A stretch of 64,000 nt of DNA from Pseudooceanicola marinus (GTDB lineage: Bacteria; Pseudomonadota; Alphaproteobacteria; Rhodobacterales; Rhodobacteraceae). The stretch covers positions 434,001 through 498,000 of the forward strand of contig NZ_PGTC01000018.1 in NCBI RefSeq assembly GCF_002786295.1, in the 5' to 3' direction. Under the pieces are notes generated by a model. It saw only the letters and a list, made by a program, of their open reading frames with translations. It had not been told where the DNA came from and ran no database searches. A program made the position numbers and the translations under genes. This document shows positions 28,850 to 39,165 of this stretch, in pieces. Positions within the stretch are counted from its first letter, which is position 1; each line of letters begins with the position of its first letter.

Positions 28850-29757
28850 GAGGCATCCTCCACCAGCCAGCGACAAAGCGCACTGAAGGACAGGCCGCTG
28901 GCCGCGGCATGTTCAGGCGACAGCGAGGTGGGCGTCATGCCCGGCTGGGTGTTGGTTTCCAGCAGCACGAGGCCCGCGAGGCCCTTGGCGTCATCCCAGC
29001 GGAAATCGGTGCGCGACAGCCCGCGGCAGCCAAGTGCCGCATGGGCCCGCAGCGCGAAATCGCGGCAGGCCTCGGCGATGTCGTCGGGAATTTCGGCGGG
29101 GCAGACGTGGCGCGACCCACCTGGGGCATATTTCGCCTCGTAGTCGTACCAGCCGTCGGTCAGGATCTCGGTCACGCCCAGGGCGCTATCGCCCAGGACC
29201 GACACGGTCAATTCGCGCCCGGGGGCATAGGCCTCCACCATCAGCGTGTCGGGCATGTCATCGGCCACGGCGGGCGGCGCATTGGCGCCCTCCGGCACGA
29301 TGTAGACCCCGACGGAAGAGCCTTCGTTGTAGGGTTTCACCACATAGGGCGGGTCCATGACATGGGCGGCGCGGATCGCGGCCTTGTCGGCCAGCAGGCT
29401 GTCGACCACCGGCAGGCCGGCGGCGCGGTAGACGTCCTTTGTCTTTTCCTTGTCCATGGCCAGCGCCGAGGCCAGCACGCCCGAATGGGTGTAAGGCAGA
29501 CGCAGCCATTCCAGCACGCCCTGCACGCACCCATCCTCGCCCCAACGACCATGCAGCGCGTTGAAGACGGCGTCGGGAGAAATCTCAATCAGACGTGCGG
29601 CAAGGTCGGGCCCCGCATCCACGCAGACCACCTCAAACCCTTCATCCCGCAAAGCGGCGGCGCATTCACGCCCCGACGACAGAGACACCTCGCGCTCTGC
29701 GGAGGGGCCGCCCATCAGGAGTGCCACTTTCGGGTTTGCCCTGCTCGACGAACCCAT
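28837..29757 (-). CDS. ddl: D-alanine--D-alanine ligase
   Basis: Ddl (306 aa) joins two D-alanines with ATP for peptidoglycan. The N-terminal motif [19 protein letters not shown], the [14 protein letters not shown] segment, the ATP-grasp strand [14 protein letters not shown] and the metal site [17 protein letters not shown] are all present. The ATG at 29757 matches the family start; the upstream frame overlaps the murB gap and is not coding. Confidence 0.96.
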   Translation of the reverse strand: MGSSSRANPKVALLMGGPSAEREVSLSSGRECAAALRDEGFEVVCVDAGPDLAARLIEISPDAVFNALHGRWGEDGCVQGVLEWLRLPYTHSGVLASALAMDKEKTKDVYRAAGLPVVDSLLADKAAIRAAHVMDPPYVVKPYNEGSSVGVYIVPEGANAPPAVADDMPDTLMVEAYAPGRELTVSVLGDSALGVTEILTDGWYDYEAKYAPGGSRHVCPAEIPDDIAEACRDFALRAHAALGCRGLSRTDFRWDDAKGLAGLVLLETNTQPGMTPTSLSPEHAAASGLSFSALCRWLVEDASCER

Positions 29758-29884
29758 TTGCCTCAGTATCCCGGACCTTTTGCGGCCCTTTATCGTTCCT
29801 TCCGGCGCCCAATTGCGCCGGGAACCTCCCCCACCCCGAAAGGCCGGTTCAGCGTCGTAATGATCGCGCCTTGAGGCGCTGTTA

Positions 29885-30871
29885 TCAATCGGTCTTTGCG
29901 GATCGTGCGGCGTCCTCCAGACCGTCCTCGACCGAGGTCTCGCCCGGGGCGACATCACCTATCCGCATGATTTCCCAGTGTAGCTCTATTCCCCGGCTTT
30001 GAAAAACCCTTTTTCGAACCTCCTCGCCGAGCAGCTCCAGATCGCGCGCCGTGGCCTCGCCGGTGTTGATGAGGAAATTCGAGTGCTTCTCGCTCATCTG
30101 GGCGCCGCCGATGGCATGGCCGCGCAGGCCGGCCTCGTCGATCAGCTTCCAGGCCTTCAGATCCTGCACGTCGTCCGCGCGCCCGGTGGAAGAAAAGCCC
30201 GCCGGGTTGCGGAAGGTCGACCCGGCGGAGCGGTCCTTCACCGGCTGGGTCGCATCCCGCATCGCCAGCTGCTCGGCCATGCGGGCGGCCAGCGCCTCCG
30301 GATCGCCCGCGGGCGGCGCGAAGGTGGCCTGGGTGATGACCCAATCGGCGGGCAGATCCGCGTGGCGATAGCTGAGGCTCAGCTCCGCCGCCGTCATCAC
30401 CCGCGCCTCACCCGCCCGGGTGACCACGCGCACGGCGCGCAGCACGTCAGCCACATAGACGCCGTAGCATCCCGCATTCATCCGCACCGCGCCGCCGATG
30501 GAGCCGGGAATCGTCCGCAGGAAGGTCAGGTCCAACCCCGCCTGCGCCCCCTTGCGGGCGATGTTGCTGTCCGGTGCGGCTGCGCCTGCGATCAGCTGAC
30601 CCTCGGCGATTTCATAGCTGTTGAACCCCTTCCCCAGCCGGATCACCACGCCACGGATCCCACCGTCACGGACGATCAGGTTCGAGCCGACCCCCATGGG
30701 AAAGACGGGCACCTCTGGGTCCAGGGCGGCGAGGAAGCTGCAGAGGTCCTCTTCGTCGGCAGGCTGGAACAGCCATTCCGCCGGACCACCCACGCGCAGC
30801 CATGTCAGGCGCGACAGAGCCTTGTCGCGGGTCAGGGTGCCCCTGATCTCGATCTCGTCCGGTCGGGCCAT
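29885..30871 (-). CDS. murB: UDP-N-acetylenolpyruvoylglucosamine reductase
   Basis: MurB (328 aa) is the FAD enzyme that reduces UDP-GlcNAc-enolpyruvate to UDP-MurNAc. The FAD-binding segment [25 protein letters not shown], the signature [17 protein letters not shown], the catalytic serine in [14 protein letters not shown] and the C-terminal glutamate region are present, consistent with type II MurB lacking the Tyr loop. The ATG at 30871 follows an AGAAGG-like site. A gap of 127 bases separates it from ddl. Confidence 0.95.
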   Translation of the reverse strand: MARPDEIEIRGTLTRDKALSRLTWLRVGGPAEWLFQPADEEDLCSFLAALDPEVPVFPMGVGSNLIVRDGGIRGVVIRLGKGFNSYEIAEGQLIAGAAAPDSNIARKGAQAGLDLTFLRTIPGSIGGAVRMNAGCYGVYVADVLRAVRVVTRAGEARVMTAAELSLSYRHADLPADWVITQATFAPPAGDPEALAARMAEQLAMRDATQPVKDRSAGSTFRNPAGFSSTGRADDVQDLKAWKLIDEAGLRGHAIGGAQMSEKHSNFLINTGEATARDLELLGEEVRKRVFQSRGIELHWEIMRIGDVAPGETSVEDGLEDAARSAKTD

Positions 30872-30987
30872 GGGGCGGCTGCCTTCTTCTTGCCTGCAGG
30901 AAATCCGGGCGCTTTGGGCAAGGCCCCCTGCCCGGTTGCCGCGAGATAGCAGCACCGGAGCGACCGGACAAGCGGTGCGCCCGCCCG

Positions 30988-31272
30988 TCAGCCGCGCAGC
31001 GCCGCGATCAGCCAGCCCAGAAGCGCCCCGCCCGCGCCAAAGACCAGCACCGCCCAGCCCAGCATCAGCAGGATCCCGGGCAGCATCGAGGCATTCATCC
31101 CCGGCACGGGCTGGGGAAGCCCGAGGAGTTGCATCGGAAGGATGGTGAAAAGACCGATCCCCGGCAGGGCAAAAGCCAGACCCAGATCATCGTCAAGCGC
31201 ATAGCGAAAGCAGATCACAGCCACCACAAGACCCGCAACGAGAGGAATACCGAGGAGCAGAAACAAATCCAC
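30988..31272 (-). CDS. Small membrane protein between DUF2484 gene and murB
   Basis: The 94-aa protein, with GTG start after GGCGGGG, has three hydrophobic segments (about 3-22, 32-50 and 64-90) and almost no soluble part. I do not recognise a family. It is in the same orientation as murC, the DUF2484 gene and murB and only 12 bases from the DUF2484 gene, so it is probably expressed with the division cluster. Confidence 0.65.
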   Translation of the reverse strand: MDLFLLLGIPLVAGLVVAVICFRYALDDDLGLAFALPGIGLFTILPMQLLGLPQPVPGMNASMLPGILLMLGWAVLVFGAGGALLGWLIAALRG

Positions 31273-31284
31273 GCCCCCGCCGCC

Positions 31285-31530
31285 CTAGTCCAGTCGCGAC
31301 CGGACCCAGCGACCCAGGTAGACAACCGGCCAGCGCAGGATGGACATGCCCCCCAGCAGAACGATCAGCCCGACGACAGGCCCGTGCTGCATGGTGACGA
31401 AACCGAGGATGGGAATGCCGCAGGCGATCAGCAGATAGGCGCGGCTCCAATGATTGTCGCGCGAAGGAACCATCGCCAGGATATTGGCCGCGACGCCCCA
31501 GAGGGCTGCCAGAAGAATCGATTCACTCAT
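31285..31530 (-). CDS. DUF2484 family membrane protein
   Basis: The 81-aa protein has a family-type start (MSESILLAALWGVAANILAMVPSRDNHW) and three hydrophobic segments, and ends in RWPVVYLGRWVRSRLD. DUF2484 occurs in this position in Rhodobacterales between murC and murB; its role is unknown. The ATG has AAGGAGG upstream. The open frame before it is noncoding. Confidence 0.8.
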   Translation of the reverse strand: MSESILLAALWGVAANILAMVPSRDNHWSRAYLLIACGIPILGFVTMQHGPVVGLIVLLGGMSILRWPVVYLGRWVRSRLD

Positions 31531-31855
31531 CGTGCTGCCTCCTTGGGTCTTTTCGGCGGGGCCTTGCCGGTGCGACCCGCCTGGCGACGCACGACCCCGG
31601 CCGAATGCACTTTTTCGCGGCCTGTTGCTCTTACGCAATAACTTACCCGCAACACCCTGCATCCACAAGAAAGTTTTTGACTTCGATGACCGCGCAAGCG
31701 TCTTTGCAGAAACCGACGGCAGCCGTTCCCGGACCGCCCGCGACAGGGCGGCAGAAAGACGCTCATGCAAATGGTGCCAGGAGGGCCGCGCACGGCGCGG
31801 CATTCCGCCGACCCGCCGTCGCGCCCCTTTTCAAAGGTTCCCGCTGCGCCCGCCC
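31531..31855. other. Intergenic region murC-DUF2484, promoter candidate
   Basis: This 325-bp gap has a stretch (about 31620-31700) of clearly lower GC than the neighbours. On the minus strand it would be a suitable place for an internal promoter for the DUF2484-murB-ddl-fts genes. I cannot fix -35 and -10 boxes. No gene or RNA is recognised. Confidence 0.35.
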
Positions 31856-33253
31856 CTAGCCGGTCAGGCGTCCGGCCAGACGGTTCGCCCAGGCCGAGAT
31901 CGTACCGGCGCCGAGACAGACCACCATGTCGCCCGGCTGCGCCTGTTCGCGCACCAGCCGTTCCAGGTCCTCCTCGGAGTCGATGGCCCGCGCGTGGCGG
32001 TGTCCGTGACGGATCAGCCCCGCCACCAGGTCATCGCGGGATGCCCCGGGAATCGGGTCCTCTCCGGCGCTGTAGACCTCGGCGATGGCCACCACGTCCG
32101 CCTCGTTGAAGCAGGCGCAGAAATCATCGAACAGCGAATGCAGCCGCGAGTAGCGGTGCGGCTGGTGCACGGCGATGACGCGGCCCTCGGTTGCCTGGCG
32201 GGCCGCCTTCAACACCGCGGCGATCTCCACCGGATGGTGGCCGTAGTCGTCGATGATGGCGACGCCATTGGCCTCCCCCACCTTGGTAAAGCGACGATTC
32301 ACCCCCTTGAAAGCGGCCAGAGCCTCGCGGATCTCATCGAGCTTCATGCCGAGATGCCGGGCCACCGCGACGGCAGCCAGGGCGTTGGAAACGTTGTGAT
32401 CTCCGGGCATCGGCAGGATGCAATTCTCGATCACCTGCCCCTCGGCCTGCAGCGCCACGTCGAAATGCGCCGCGCCCTGCTTGTACGTCAGGTTCACAGC
32501 CCGCACGTCCGCCTGGGCGTTGAAGCCATAGGTGGCGACGCGGCGGTCGGTGATCTTGCCGACCAGCGCCTGCACCTCCGGATGGTCGGTGCAGCAGACG
32601 GCGATGCCGTAAAAGGGAATGTTGGAGACGAAATCCAGGAAGCCCTGGCGCAGCGTGTCGAAATCGCCCCAGTGATCCATGTGTTCCGGGTCGATGTTGG
32701 TCACTATGGCGATGGTCGCGGGCAGGCGGTTGAAGGTGCCGTCGCTTTCATCGGCCTCGACCACCATCCACTCCCCCAGGCCGACGCGCGCGTTGGAGCC
32801 ATAGGCGTGGATGATGCCGCCGTTGATGACCGTGGGATCGAAATGGCCCGCGTCCAGCAGGGTGGCGACCATGGTGGTGGTGGTCGTCTTGCCATGGGTG
32901 CCGGCCACGGCGATGTTCGACTTCAGCCGCATCAGCTCGGCCAGCATCTCGGCCCGGCGCACCACCGGCAGGCCGCGCAGGCGCGCCTCGTCCAGTTCCG
33001 GGTTGCCCGGCTTGATGGCCGACGAGATCACGACGACCTGGGCGTTTTCCAGGTTGTCGGCGCTCTGCCCCTCGAAGACATGCGCGCCGAGGCCCTCCAG
33101 CCGCTCGGTGATGGGCGAGCGTTTCAGGTCCGACCCCTGCACGGTGTAGCCGTGATTCAGCAGCACTTCAGCGATGCCGGACATGCCGATCCCGCCGATC
33201 CCCACGAAATGGATGGGTCCCACGTCTCCGGGCAGTTTGGTGGCGGCATTCAT
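31856..33253 (-). CDS. murC: UDP-N-acetylmuramate--L-alanine ligase
   Basis: MurC (465 aa) adds L-Ala to UDP-MurNAc. The N-terminal Rossmann motif [17 protein letters not shown], the ATP site [19 protein letters not shown], the central [11 protein letters not shown] and the C-terminal domain with HQPHRYSR are those of MurC. The ATG at 33253 lies four bases after the end of murG. Confidence 0.96.
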   Translation of the reverse strand: MNAATKLPGDVGPIHFVGIGGIGMSGIAEVLLNHGYTVQGSDLKRSPITERLEGLGAHVFEGQSADNLENAQVVVISSAIKPGNPELDEARLRGLPVVRRAEMLAELMRLKSNIAVAGTHGKTTTTTMVATLLDAGHFDPTVINGGIIHAYGSNARVGLGEWMVVEADESDGTFNRLPATIAIVTNIDPEHMDHWGDFDTLRQGFLDFVSNIPFYGIAVCCTDHPEVQALVGKITDRRVATYGFNAQADVRAVNLTYKQGAAHFDVALQAEGQVIENCILPMPGDHNVSNALAAVAVARHLGMKLDEIREALAAFKGVNRRFTKVGEANGVAIIDDYGHHPVEIAAVLKAARQATEGRVIAVHQPHRYSRLHSLFDDFCACFNEADVVAIAEVYSAGEDPIPGASRDDLVAGLIRHGHRHARAIDSEEDLERLVREQAQPGDMVVCLGAGTISAWANRLAGRLTG

Positions 33254-33257
33254 CGGT

Positions 33258-34373
33258 TCAGTCCTTTTTCGTCGTCGTGGCGCGGGCGGCCAGGTCCTCG
33301 ACCATGTCGGCAAGGGTCGTGGCGGCTTCGGGCTTGCCCAGCGACAGGGCGGCCCGGGCCATCTGCTCTGCCCCCTGCGGGTGGTCGAGCACAAGCTGGA
33401 TGTTCTCGGCCAGGGTTTCCGGCGTGAACTTGCTTTCGGGCATGACGATGGCGGCGCCCACCTCGGCCAGGCCGCGGGCGTTGGCGGTCTGTTCGTCGCG
33501 GATGGCGATGGCCAGGGGCACCAGGATAGACGGGCGGCCGATCACCGACAGATCCGCGATGGTCGAGGCCCCGGCACGGGTGATGACCAGCTGCGCCTCG
33601 GACATGCGGCGGGGCACATCGTGGAAAAAGGGCTCGACCTCGGCATCGACGCCCTGCTCGGCATAGGCCTGCGCCACGCGCTCCATGTCCTCGGGACGGG
33701 CCTGCTGGGCCACGCGGATGTTCGCGCGGGAGGCCTCCGGCAGCGCCGCGATGGCGGCGGGCACCACATCGCTGAGGATCCGCGCGCCCTGGCTGCCGCC
33801 CATGACCAGCACCGACATCGGGTAGTCACCGGGGGCGATGTAGCCCGCACCGGCGCGGTCGCGGATCGCGGCGCGCACCGGGTTGCCCACGTGCCAGCCT
33901 TGAACCCCCTCGGGCAGTTCGGTCGGCCAGGTGCCGCAGGCGATGGCATCGACGCGGGAGGCGAAGACCTGGTTCACCCGGCCCAGCACCCCGTTCTGTT
34001 CGTGGATCATGCGCGGTTTTTTCAGCAGGAAGGCCGCGGCCATGGCCGGGATCGCCGGGTAGCCACCGAAGCCCACCACGGCCGCCGGGCGGTCGCGCCA
34101 CATGCGGAAGGTGGCGCCGACAACCCCGGCAGCGATGCGCAGGGGCACCACCGCCTTGGCCAGCAGCCCGCCGCGGGCGAAGGTGGCCGAAGACAGCTGT
34201 TCGACCTCCACTTCCTTCGGGAAACCGCCCGAGTAGCGCGCGCCGCGCGCATCGGTCGACAGTTTCACCCGCCATCCGCGGGCCAGCATTTCCTCGGCCA
34301 GGGACTGGGCAGGGAACATATGGCCGCCGGTCCCTCCGGCGGCGATGACAAGGAGAGGCGCATTCAAGTTCAT
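33258..34373 (-). CDS. murG: Lipid II synthase GlcNAc transferase MurG
   Basis: MurG (371 aa) transfers GlcNAc to lipid I on the inner face of the membrane. The glycine-rich loops [15 protein letters not shown] and [11 protein letters not shown] and the donor-site segment [24 protein letters not shown] are diagnostic. I took the ATG at 34373; an in-frame GTG at 34391 would overlap ftsW by 11 bases and add six residues. Confidence 0.95.
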   Translation of the reverse strand: MNLNAPLLVIAAGGTGGHMFPAQSLAEEMLARGWRVKLSTDARGARYSGGFPKEVEVEQLSSATFARGGLLAKAVVPLRIAAGVVGATFRMWRDRPAAVVGFGGYPAIPAMAAAFLLKKPRMIHEQNGVLGRVNQVFASRVDAIACGTWPTELPEGVQGWHVGNPVRAAIRDRAGAGYIAPGDYPMSVLVMGGSQGARILSDVVPAAIAALPEASRANIRVAQQARPEDMERVAQAYAEQGVDAEVEPFFHDVPRRMSEAQLVITRAGASTIADLSVIGRPSILVPLAIAIRDEQTANARGLAEVGAAIVMPESKFTPETLAENIQLVLDHPQGAEQMARAALSLGKPEAATTLADMVEDLAARATTTKKD

Positions 34374-34380
34374 AGTCGTC

Positions 34381-35547
34381 TTATCGTCCACGGCCCGCCA
34401 GAAGATCCACGATCTGGTTCTGGGGGCGGGTTCGGGTAAAGGCCAGCAACATGCCCACGGCGATGCCCCCCGCGATCAGCGAGGAGCCCCCGTAGGACAC
34501 GAAGGGCAGCGTCATGCCCTTGGCGGGCAGCAGGCGCACGGCGACGCCCATGTTGATCATCGCCTGCACACCGAAGACGGCGGCCAGCCCGGTGCCGGCC
34601 AAGCGGATGAAGGGGTCACGTTCCTTCATCAGCCGGCTGAAGCTGCGCAGGACCACCGTGGCGTAAAGCGCGATGATGATCATCACCAGGACCAGACCGT
34701 ATTCCTCGGCCGCCACGGCAATGATGAAATCGGTATGGGCATCGGGCAGCGACATCTTCACCCGCCCCTCGCCCACGCCGACGCCAAAGAAGCCGCCCTC
34801 GCGGATGGCATTGGCGGCGAAGCCAAGCTGGGTGGTCGGATCCACGTCCTGTGCCAGGAAGCCGTCGATGCGACGCGCGAAGTGGTCAGAGCTTTCGTAG
34901 GCCACGGTGCCGCCCAGGACGACCAGACCGGCGATCGCCACCAGCAGCAGCATCGGCGCCCCGGCGACGAAATACATCACGCCCCAGCCAAAGAGGATCA
35001 GACTGGCCTGGCCGAAGTCGGGTTGCATGATCAGCATCATGACGATGACGCACATCATGGCGAAGGAATAGGCGCGCCCCGGCGGGCCGTTGATCTCCTG
35101 CGAGGCGGACATCATCCAGGCGGCCACCACGACGAAGACGGGTTTGAGGAATTCCGAGGGTTGCAGCGAGGCAAAGCCCAGTGAGTACCAGCGCACCGCG
35201 CCCTTGCCGAAGTCGGTGCCGAAGACCGGCAGCGCCGCCAAGGCGACGAAGGCCACGGCAAAGCCGATGGTCGCCAGCCGCCTGACCGTCGCCGGTGTCA
35301 TCATCGAGGTGATGACCATCGCCGACAGGGCCAGACCGCCGAAGAAGGCCTGCCGCTGCACGTAGTAGAACGGCGCCTCGCCGTTGCGTTCGGCCAGGGG
35401 TGGCGAGGCCGCGAAGCCCAGCAAAAGCCCTACCCCGAACAACCCCAGCACGCAGGCCAGGGTCAGCTTGTCCACCGTGCGCCACCACTTGGGAACCACC
35501 GGTTCGCCATCCCGCACGGGGATGGCGCCATATACCATCTCAGTCAT
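34381..35547 (-). CDS. ftsW: Peptidoglycan polymerase FtsW
   Basis: FtsW (388 aa) is the SEDS glycosyltransferase of septal peptidoglycan. Ten hydrophobic segments are visible, with the family motifs [53 protein letters not shown] and the C-terminal [20 protein letters not shown]. The ATG at 35547 starts a short cytoplasmic tail. It is followed closely by murG. Confidence 0.96.
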   Translation of the reverse strand: MTEMVYGAIPVRDGEPVVPKWWRTVDKLTLACVLGLFGVGLLLGFAASPPLAERNGEAPFYYVQRQAFFGGLALSAMVITSMMTPATVRRLATIGFAVAFVALAALPVFGTDFGKGAVRWYSLGFASLQPSEFLKPVFVVVAAWMMSASQEINGPPGRAYSFAMMCVIVMMLIMQPDFGQASLILFGWGVMYFVAGAPMLLLVAIAGLVVLGGTVAYESSDHFARRIDGFLAQDVDPTTQLGFAANAIREGGFFGVGVGEGRVKMSLPDAHTDFIIAVAAEEYGLVLVMIIIALYATVVLRSFSRLMKERDPFIRLAGTGLAAVFGVQAMINMGVAVRLLPAKGMTLPFVSYGGSSLIAGGIAVGMLLAFTRTRPQNQIVDLLAGRGR

Positions 35548-35770
35548 GACGTCCGCTCGATGCCCGGGTTTCCCGGTGCTCTGTTGCCTCATCGGGTCCC
35601 TTGGCAGGACCTCTGGCGGAAACTGTAGCGCCTTTCCCCCCCTGAGGCCAGCACCAAAGCTTTCACGGAGGCGTCAGGGGCGGGTCTCCGCCCTTGCAAA
35701 ACAGGGGCCGCGTGGCGCCGACCCGTGCGGCCCCCTTGCGCCCGCCCCGCTTCTCGCTCAAGAGAACGCT

Positions 35771-36961
35771 ATGGACTTCGACACGATCATCCTCGGCGCC
35801 GGCGCGGCCGGCCTGATGTGCGCCGCCCATGCAGGCGGGCGCGTCCTGTTGGTGGATCACGCGAAGCGGCCCGGAGAGAAGATCCGCATCTCAGGCGGCG
35901 GACGCTGCAACTTCACCAATACCGACACCGGCCCGGCGAATTTCCTCAGCGAGAACCAGCATTTCTGCAAATCCGCCCTGGCCCGCTATACGCCCTGGGA
36001 TTTCGTGTCGCTGGTCAGCGAACACGGCATCGCCTGGCACGAAAAGACGTTGGGGCAGCTCTTTTGCGACGATAGCGCGAAACAGATCGTGGCGATGCTG
36101 ACCGGCCTGTGCGAGGCCGCCGGCGTGCGCCTGGCGCTGGAAACCTCCGTCGAGCGGGTCGATCACGGCCCCGAGGGGTTCACCGTGGCGCTGACGGAGC
36201 GCGGCCGCCCGCTGAGCGCACGCGCGCCAAACCTGGTCGTGGCCACGGGGGGCAAGTCGATCCCCAAGATGGGCGCCACCGGGCTGGGCTACGACATCGC
36301 GCGCCAGTTCGGCCTGGCCGTCACGGACACGCGCCCTGGGCTGGTGCCCCTGACCTTCCCCGAGGGCCGCTTCGCCGGGCTGTCGGGCCTGTCGCTGCCG
36401 GCCCGCGTCACCACCGGCCACGCCTTCGACGAGGCGCTGCTGTTCACCCACCGGGGCCTTTCCGGCCCGTCGATCCTTCAGGCCAGCTCCTACTGGCGCG
36501 AGGGTGAGGAGATCGAGGTGAACCTGCTGCCCGGTGCCACGCCCTTCGACACCCTGCGCGCCGCACGCCCCAAGGTCGGGCGCCGCAGCCTAGTGCGCAG
36601 CCTCGACATGCTGCTGCCCGCGCGCCTTTCGGACCACCTGGGCGAGGCCTGGGGGTTGTCGGGCAATCTGGCCGACCAGTCGGACCGCGCGCTGCAGGCG
36701 CTGTCGGACCGGCTGACGGCCTGGCGCCTCACGCCCTCGGGCAGCGAAGGCTACCGCACCGCCGAGGTGACCCTGGGCGGTGTGGCGACCGACGGGCTGG
36801 ACAGCAAGACCATGGCGGCCAAGAGCCTGCCCCAGCTCTATTTCATCGGGGAATGCGTTGACGTGACGGGTTGGCTGGGCGGCTACAATTTCCAGTGGGC
36901 CTGGGCCAGCGCCATGGCCGCCGCAGGGGCGCTGCGCGCCGGGGACACAGGCGCGGGCTGA
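35771..36961 (+). CDS. HI0933/YhiN-like flavoprotein (TIGR03862-type)
   Basis: The 396-aa protein starts with an FAD-binding Rossmann motif (DTIILGAGAAGLMCAAHAGGRVLLVDHAKRPGEKIRISGGGRCNFTN) and ends with the family signature YFIGECVDVTGWLGGYNFQWAWASA. These are the marks of the HI0933 flavoprotein family, whose substrate is unknown. It reads opposite to the dcw genes and sits between murD and ftsW, an unusual place. Confidence 0.88.
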   Translation: MDFDTIILGAGAAGLMCAAHAGGRVLLVDHAKRPGEKIRISGGGRCNFTNTDTGPANFLSENQHFCKSALARYTPWDFVSLVSEHGIAWHEKTLGQLFCDDSAKQIVAMLTGLCEAAGVRLALETSVERVDHGPEGFTVALTERGRPLSARAPNLVVATGGKSIPKMGATGLGYDIARQFGLAVTDTRPGLVPLTFPEGRFAGLSGLSLPARVTTGHAFDEALLFTHRGLSGPSILQASSYWREGEEIEVNLLPGATPFDTLRAARPKVGRRSLVRSLDMLLPARLSDHLGEAWGLSGNLADQSDRALQALSDRLTAWRLTPSGSEGYRTAEVTLGGVATDGLDSKTMAAKSLPQLYFIGECVDVTGWLGGYNFQWAWASAMAAAGALRAGDTGAG

Positions 36962-36980
36962 TACCGCGCCTGCAGCAGGG

Positions 36981-37307
36981 TCAGCGACGCCCCGCCGGGG
37001 GCACCTTGCGCACCGTCGCCTTCAGGGCCTCGGCCATGGCATCGGGTTTGCCGACCAGCGATTGATCGGTGCAGATCGTGCGGGCGATCGCCTCGGCATT
37101 GGCATAGTCGTAACCGTAGGCCACCAGATCCTCGACGAAGGTGCCGTCCGGACGATCCCAGATCACCCGCTCCGTGGGGCCGCGATAGCAGCTGAGGTGG
37201 ATGACCGGCGCGCTTTCGGCCGTGGTCTGGGCGCGGGTGACGGGCTGCGCCTGGGCGGCGCTGGCAAGAAGGATGGCTCCGGCGACACCGGCGGCGAGAC
37301 GTTTCAT
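36981..37307 (-). CDS. Small exported hypothetical protein
   Basis: The 108-aa protein has a signal peptide (MKRLAAGVAGAILLASAAQAQP) and a mature part with two cysteines (LSCYRGPTERVIWDRPDGTFVEDLVAYGYDYANAEAIARTICTDQ), possibly forming a disulfide in the periplasm. I recognise it only as a conserved-looking small protein. It ends 19 bases from the convergent flavoprotein gene and follows murD. Confidence 0.65.
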   Translation of the reverse strand: MKRLAAGVAGAILLASAAQAQPVTRAQTTAESAPVIHLSCYRGPTERVIWDRPDGTFVEDLVAYGYDYANAEAIARTICTDQSLVGKPDAMAEALKATVRKVPPAGRR

Positions 37308-37458
37308 GGGACAGACCTTTCCGATAAGACCGCGACAGGCGGCCGCTGCGTCGTCTTCGATGCCGCAACCGCCCGGCTTGCAAGACGAAATTCCGCCCCG
37401 GCCGGGCGATCACGAAAACGTCACAGCCCGGCGCAAGGTCCGGTAGACCCCGGCGCGG

Positions 37459-38862
37459 TCAGCTCCCGGACAACGCGATCACCCGGGCGGCAAAATCCTC
37501 GCCCCGCTTCTCGAAGCTGTCGTACTGGTCGAAGCTGGCCGCCGCGGGCGCCAGCAGCACCGTCTCGCCGGGCTGCGCCTCGGCTGCGGCCCGGGCTACG
37601 GCGGTGGCCATGTCGGTGCAGACCTCGGCCTCGATGCCCTTCAGCTGCATGGCGAAATCCTCCGCCTCGCGCCCGATCACATAGGCCTTCACCACCTCGC
37701 CCGCGGCCTCCAGCAGCGGCTCCAGCCCGCCTTCCTTCTGCAGACCGCCACAGATCCAGCGGATGCGCTTGAAGGCGCTCAGGGCCTGTTTCGCACTGTC
37801 GACATTGGTCGCCTTGCTGTCATTGACGAAGGTGACCCCCTTCACCTCCGCGACCCGCTGCGAGCGGTGCGGCAGGCCCTCGAAACTGTGGAAGGCACGT
37901 TCGATCACCCGCGGCGCCAGGCCGAGGCTGCGTGCCACCGCATAGGCGGCACAGGCGTTCTGGTGGTTGTGGGCGCCGGGCAGCCCCGTGACCTCGCGCA
38001 GGTCGATCGACCCCACCTGACGGCCCTTGCGGTACTCCGACAGGAAGCCCTTGCGGGCGAAGACCAGCCACCCCGGTCCCGTCAGTTTCTGCCCCGAGGA
38101 GATCCGGATCACCCGGTCGTCCGCAGCTCCTTCGGACAGCTGCCCGGCGAGGAACAGCCCCTCCGCTTCATCCACGCCAATCACGGCGCGATCCGGCCCG
38201 CCCTCGGCGAAGAGGCGTCGCTTGGCGGCGAAATAGCCACCCAGTCCGCCATGACGGTCCAGATGGTCCGGCGACAGGTTGGTGAAGACCCCGATGTCCG
38301 GGGTCAGCGCGCGGGCGAGCTCGGTCTGGTAGGAGCTGAGCTCCAGCACCACCACACCGCCGTCCCCCGGGGGCGAGATGTCCAGCACCCCGCGCCCTAT
38401 GTTGCCGGCCAGCTGCACCTCGCGCCCCGCCTCGGCCAGCACATGGGCAATCAGCGCCGAGGTCGTGGACTTGCCGTTGGACCCGGTGACCGCCACCACC
38501 TTGGGCGGGGTGTCGAAGTGCATCCAGTCTCCCTGTCCCAGCGAGCGGAAGAAAAGACCGATGTCATTGTCGACGGGTACGCCGGCGGCCAGGGCATTGG
38601 AAATGGCCGGATGCGGGCGCGGGTAGAGATGCGGAATGCCGGGCGAGGTCACCAGACAGGCCAGCCCCTCGCAGGCGCCGGGTTTGGTCAGGTCGCGCAG
38701 CGCCAGCCCCTCGGTTTCGGCAATCTCCGCTGCGCGCGGGCCGTCGTCCCAGGCCACCACCTCGGCGCCCCCGGCACGCAGGGCGCGGGCGGCAGCGAGG
38801 CCGGAGCGGCCCAGCCCGAGAATGGCCACGGTCTGACCTGAAAACCCATCGACCGGAATCAT
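37459..38862 (-). CDS. murD: UDP-N-acetylmuramoylalanine--D-glutamate ligase
   Basis: MurD (467 aa) adds D-Glu. The N-terminal [20 protein letters not shown], the ATP-binding [44 protein letters not shown] and [19 protein letters not shown] are typical. The ATG at 38862 has AGGAGG upstream. In most relatives murD directly follows mraY; here about 7 kb of other genes intervene. Confidence 0.96.
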   Translation of the reverse strand: MIPVDGFSGQTVAILGLGRSGLAAARALRAGGAEVVAWDDGPRAAEIAETEGLALRDLTKPGACEGLACLVTSPGIPHLYPRPHPAISNALAAGVPVDNDIGLFFRSLGQGDWMHFDTPPKVVAVTGSNGKSTTSALIAHVLAEAGREVQLAGNIGRGVLDISPPGDGGVVVLELSSYQTELARALTPDIGVFTNLSPDHLDRHGGLGGYFAAKRRLFAEGGPDRAVIGVDEAEGLFLAGQLSEGAADDRVIRISSGQKLTGPGWLVFARKGFLSEYRKGRQVGSIDLREVTGLPGAHNHQNACAAYAVARSLGLAPRVIERAFHSFEGLPHRSQRVAEVKGVTFVNDSKATNVDSAKQALSAFKRIRWICGGLQKEGGLEPLLEAAGEVVKAYVIGREAEDFAMQLKGIEAEVCTDMATAVARAAAEAQPGETVLLAPAAASFDQYDSFEKRGEDFAARVIALSGS

Positions 38863-38978
38863 GCGCGCCTCCTGATTTGCGTCGCGCCGAGACTGACCCC
38901 GCCGACGGGGAAGTTGCAAGGCACCCTGCCCGGCCAGGCGCGACGTGGCGCCTGCTATGGCGCTGCGCGCCATGCCTC

Positions 38979-39015
38979 CGGCGGGAGTATTTCAAACAAG
39001 GTGAAGACAGGGGGT
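38979..39015 (+). repeat. Dispersed intergenic repeat, copy R6
   Basis: GGCGGGAGTATTTCAAACAA followed by GGTGAAGACAGGGG. It lies in the 303-bp gap upstream of murD (38863-39165) and is inverted relative to R7, about 55 bases away. Confidence 0.7.
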
Positions 39016-39068
39016 GGCGCCCGGATAGGCGCCCCGGGGGGCTGCGCGACGGCAGGACGAACGGGGAC

Positions 39069-39106
39069 GCGCCCCTGCTTCATCTCGTCGAAATACTCAC
39101 GGGGGC
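39069..39106 (-). repeat. Dispersed intergenic repeat, copy R7
   Basis: On the minus strand: GTGAGTATTTCGACGAGATG followed by AAGCAGGGG. It is the inverted partner of R6. A GC hairpin (GGAGGGGG / CCCCCTCC, 39134-39153) lies between it and the stop of the ABC ATPase gene. Confidence 0.7.
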
Positions 39107-39165
39107 GGAACCCCGGAGACGACGAAGGCGCAAGGAGGGGGCAGGCCCCCTCCCCCCTTGGCCCC

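Noticed and set aside
31660..31680. A DnaA-box-like ATCCACA in the murC-DUF2484 gap, hinting at an origin.
   Set aside because: Only one partial match, no cluster of boxes, and no origin-associated genes.
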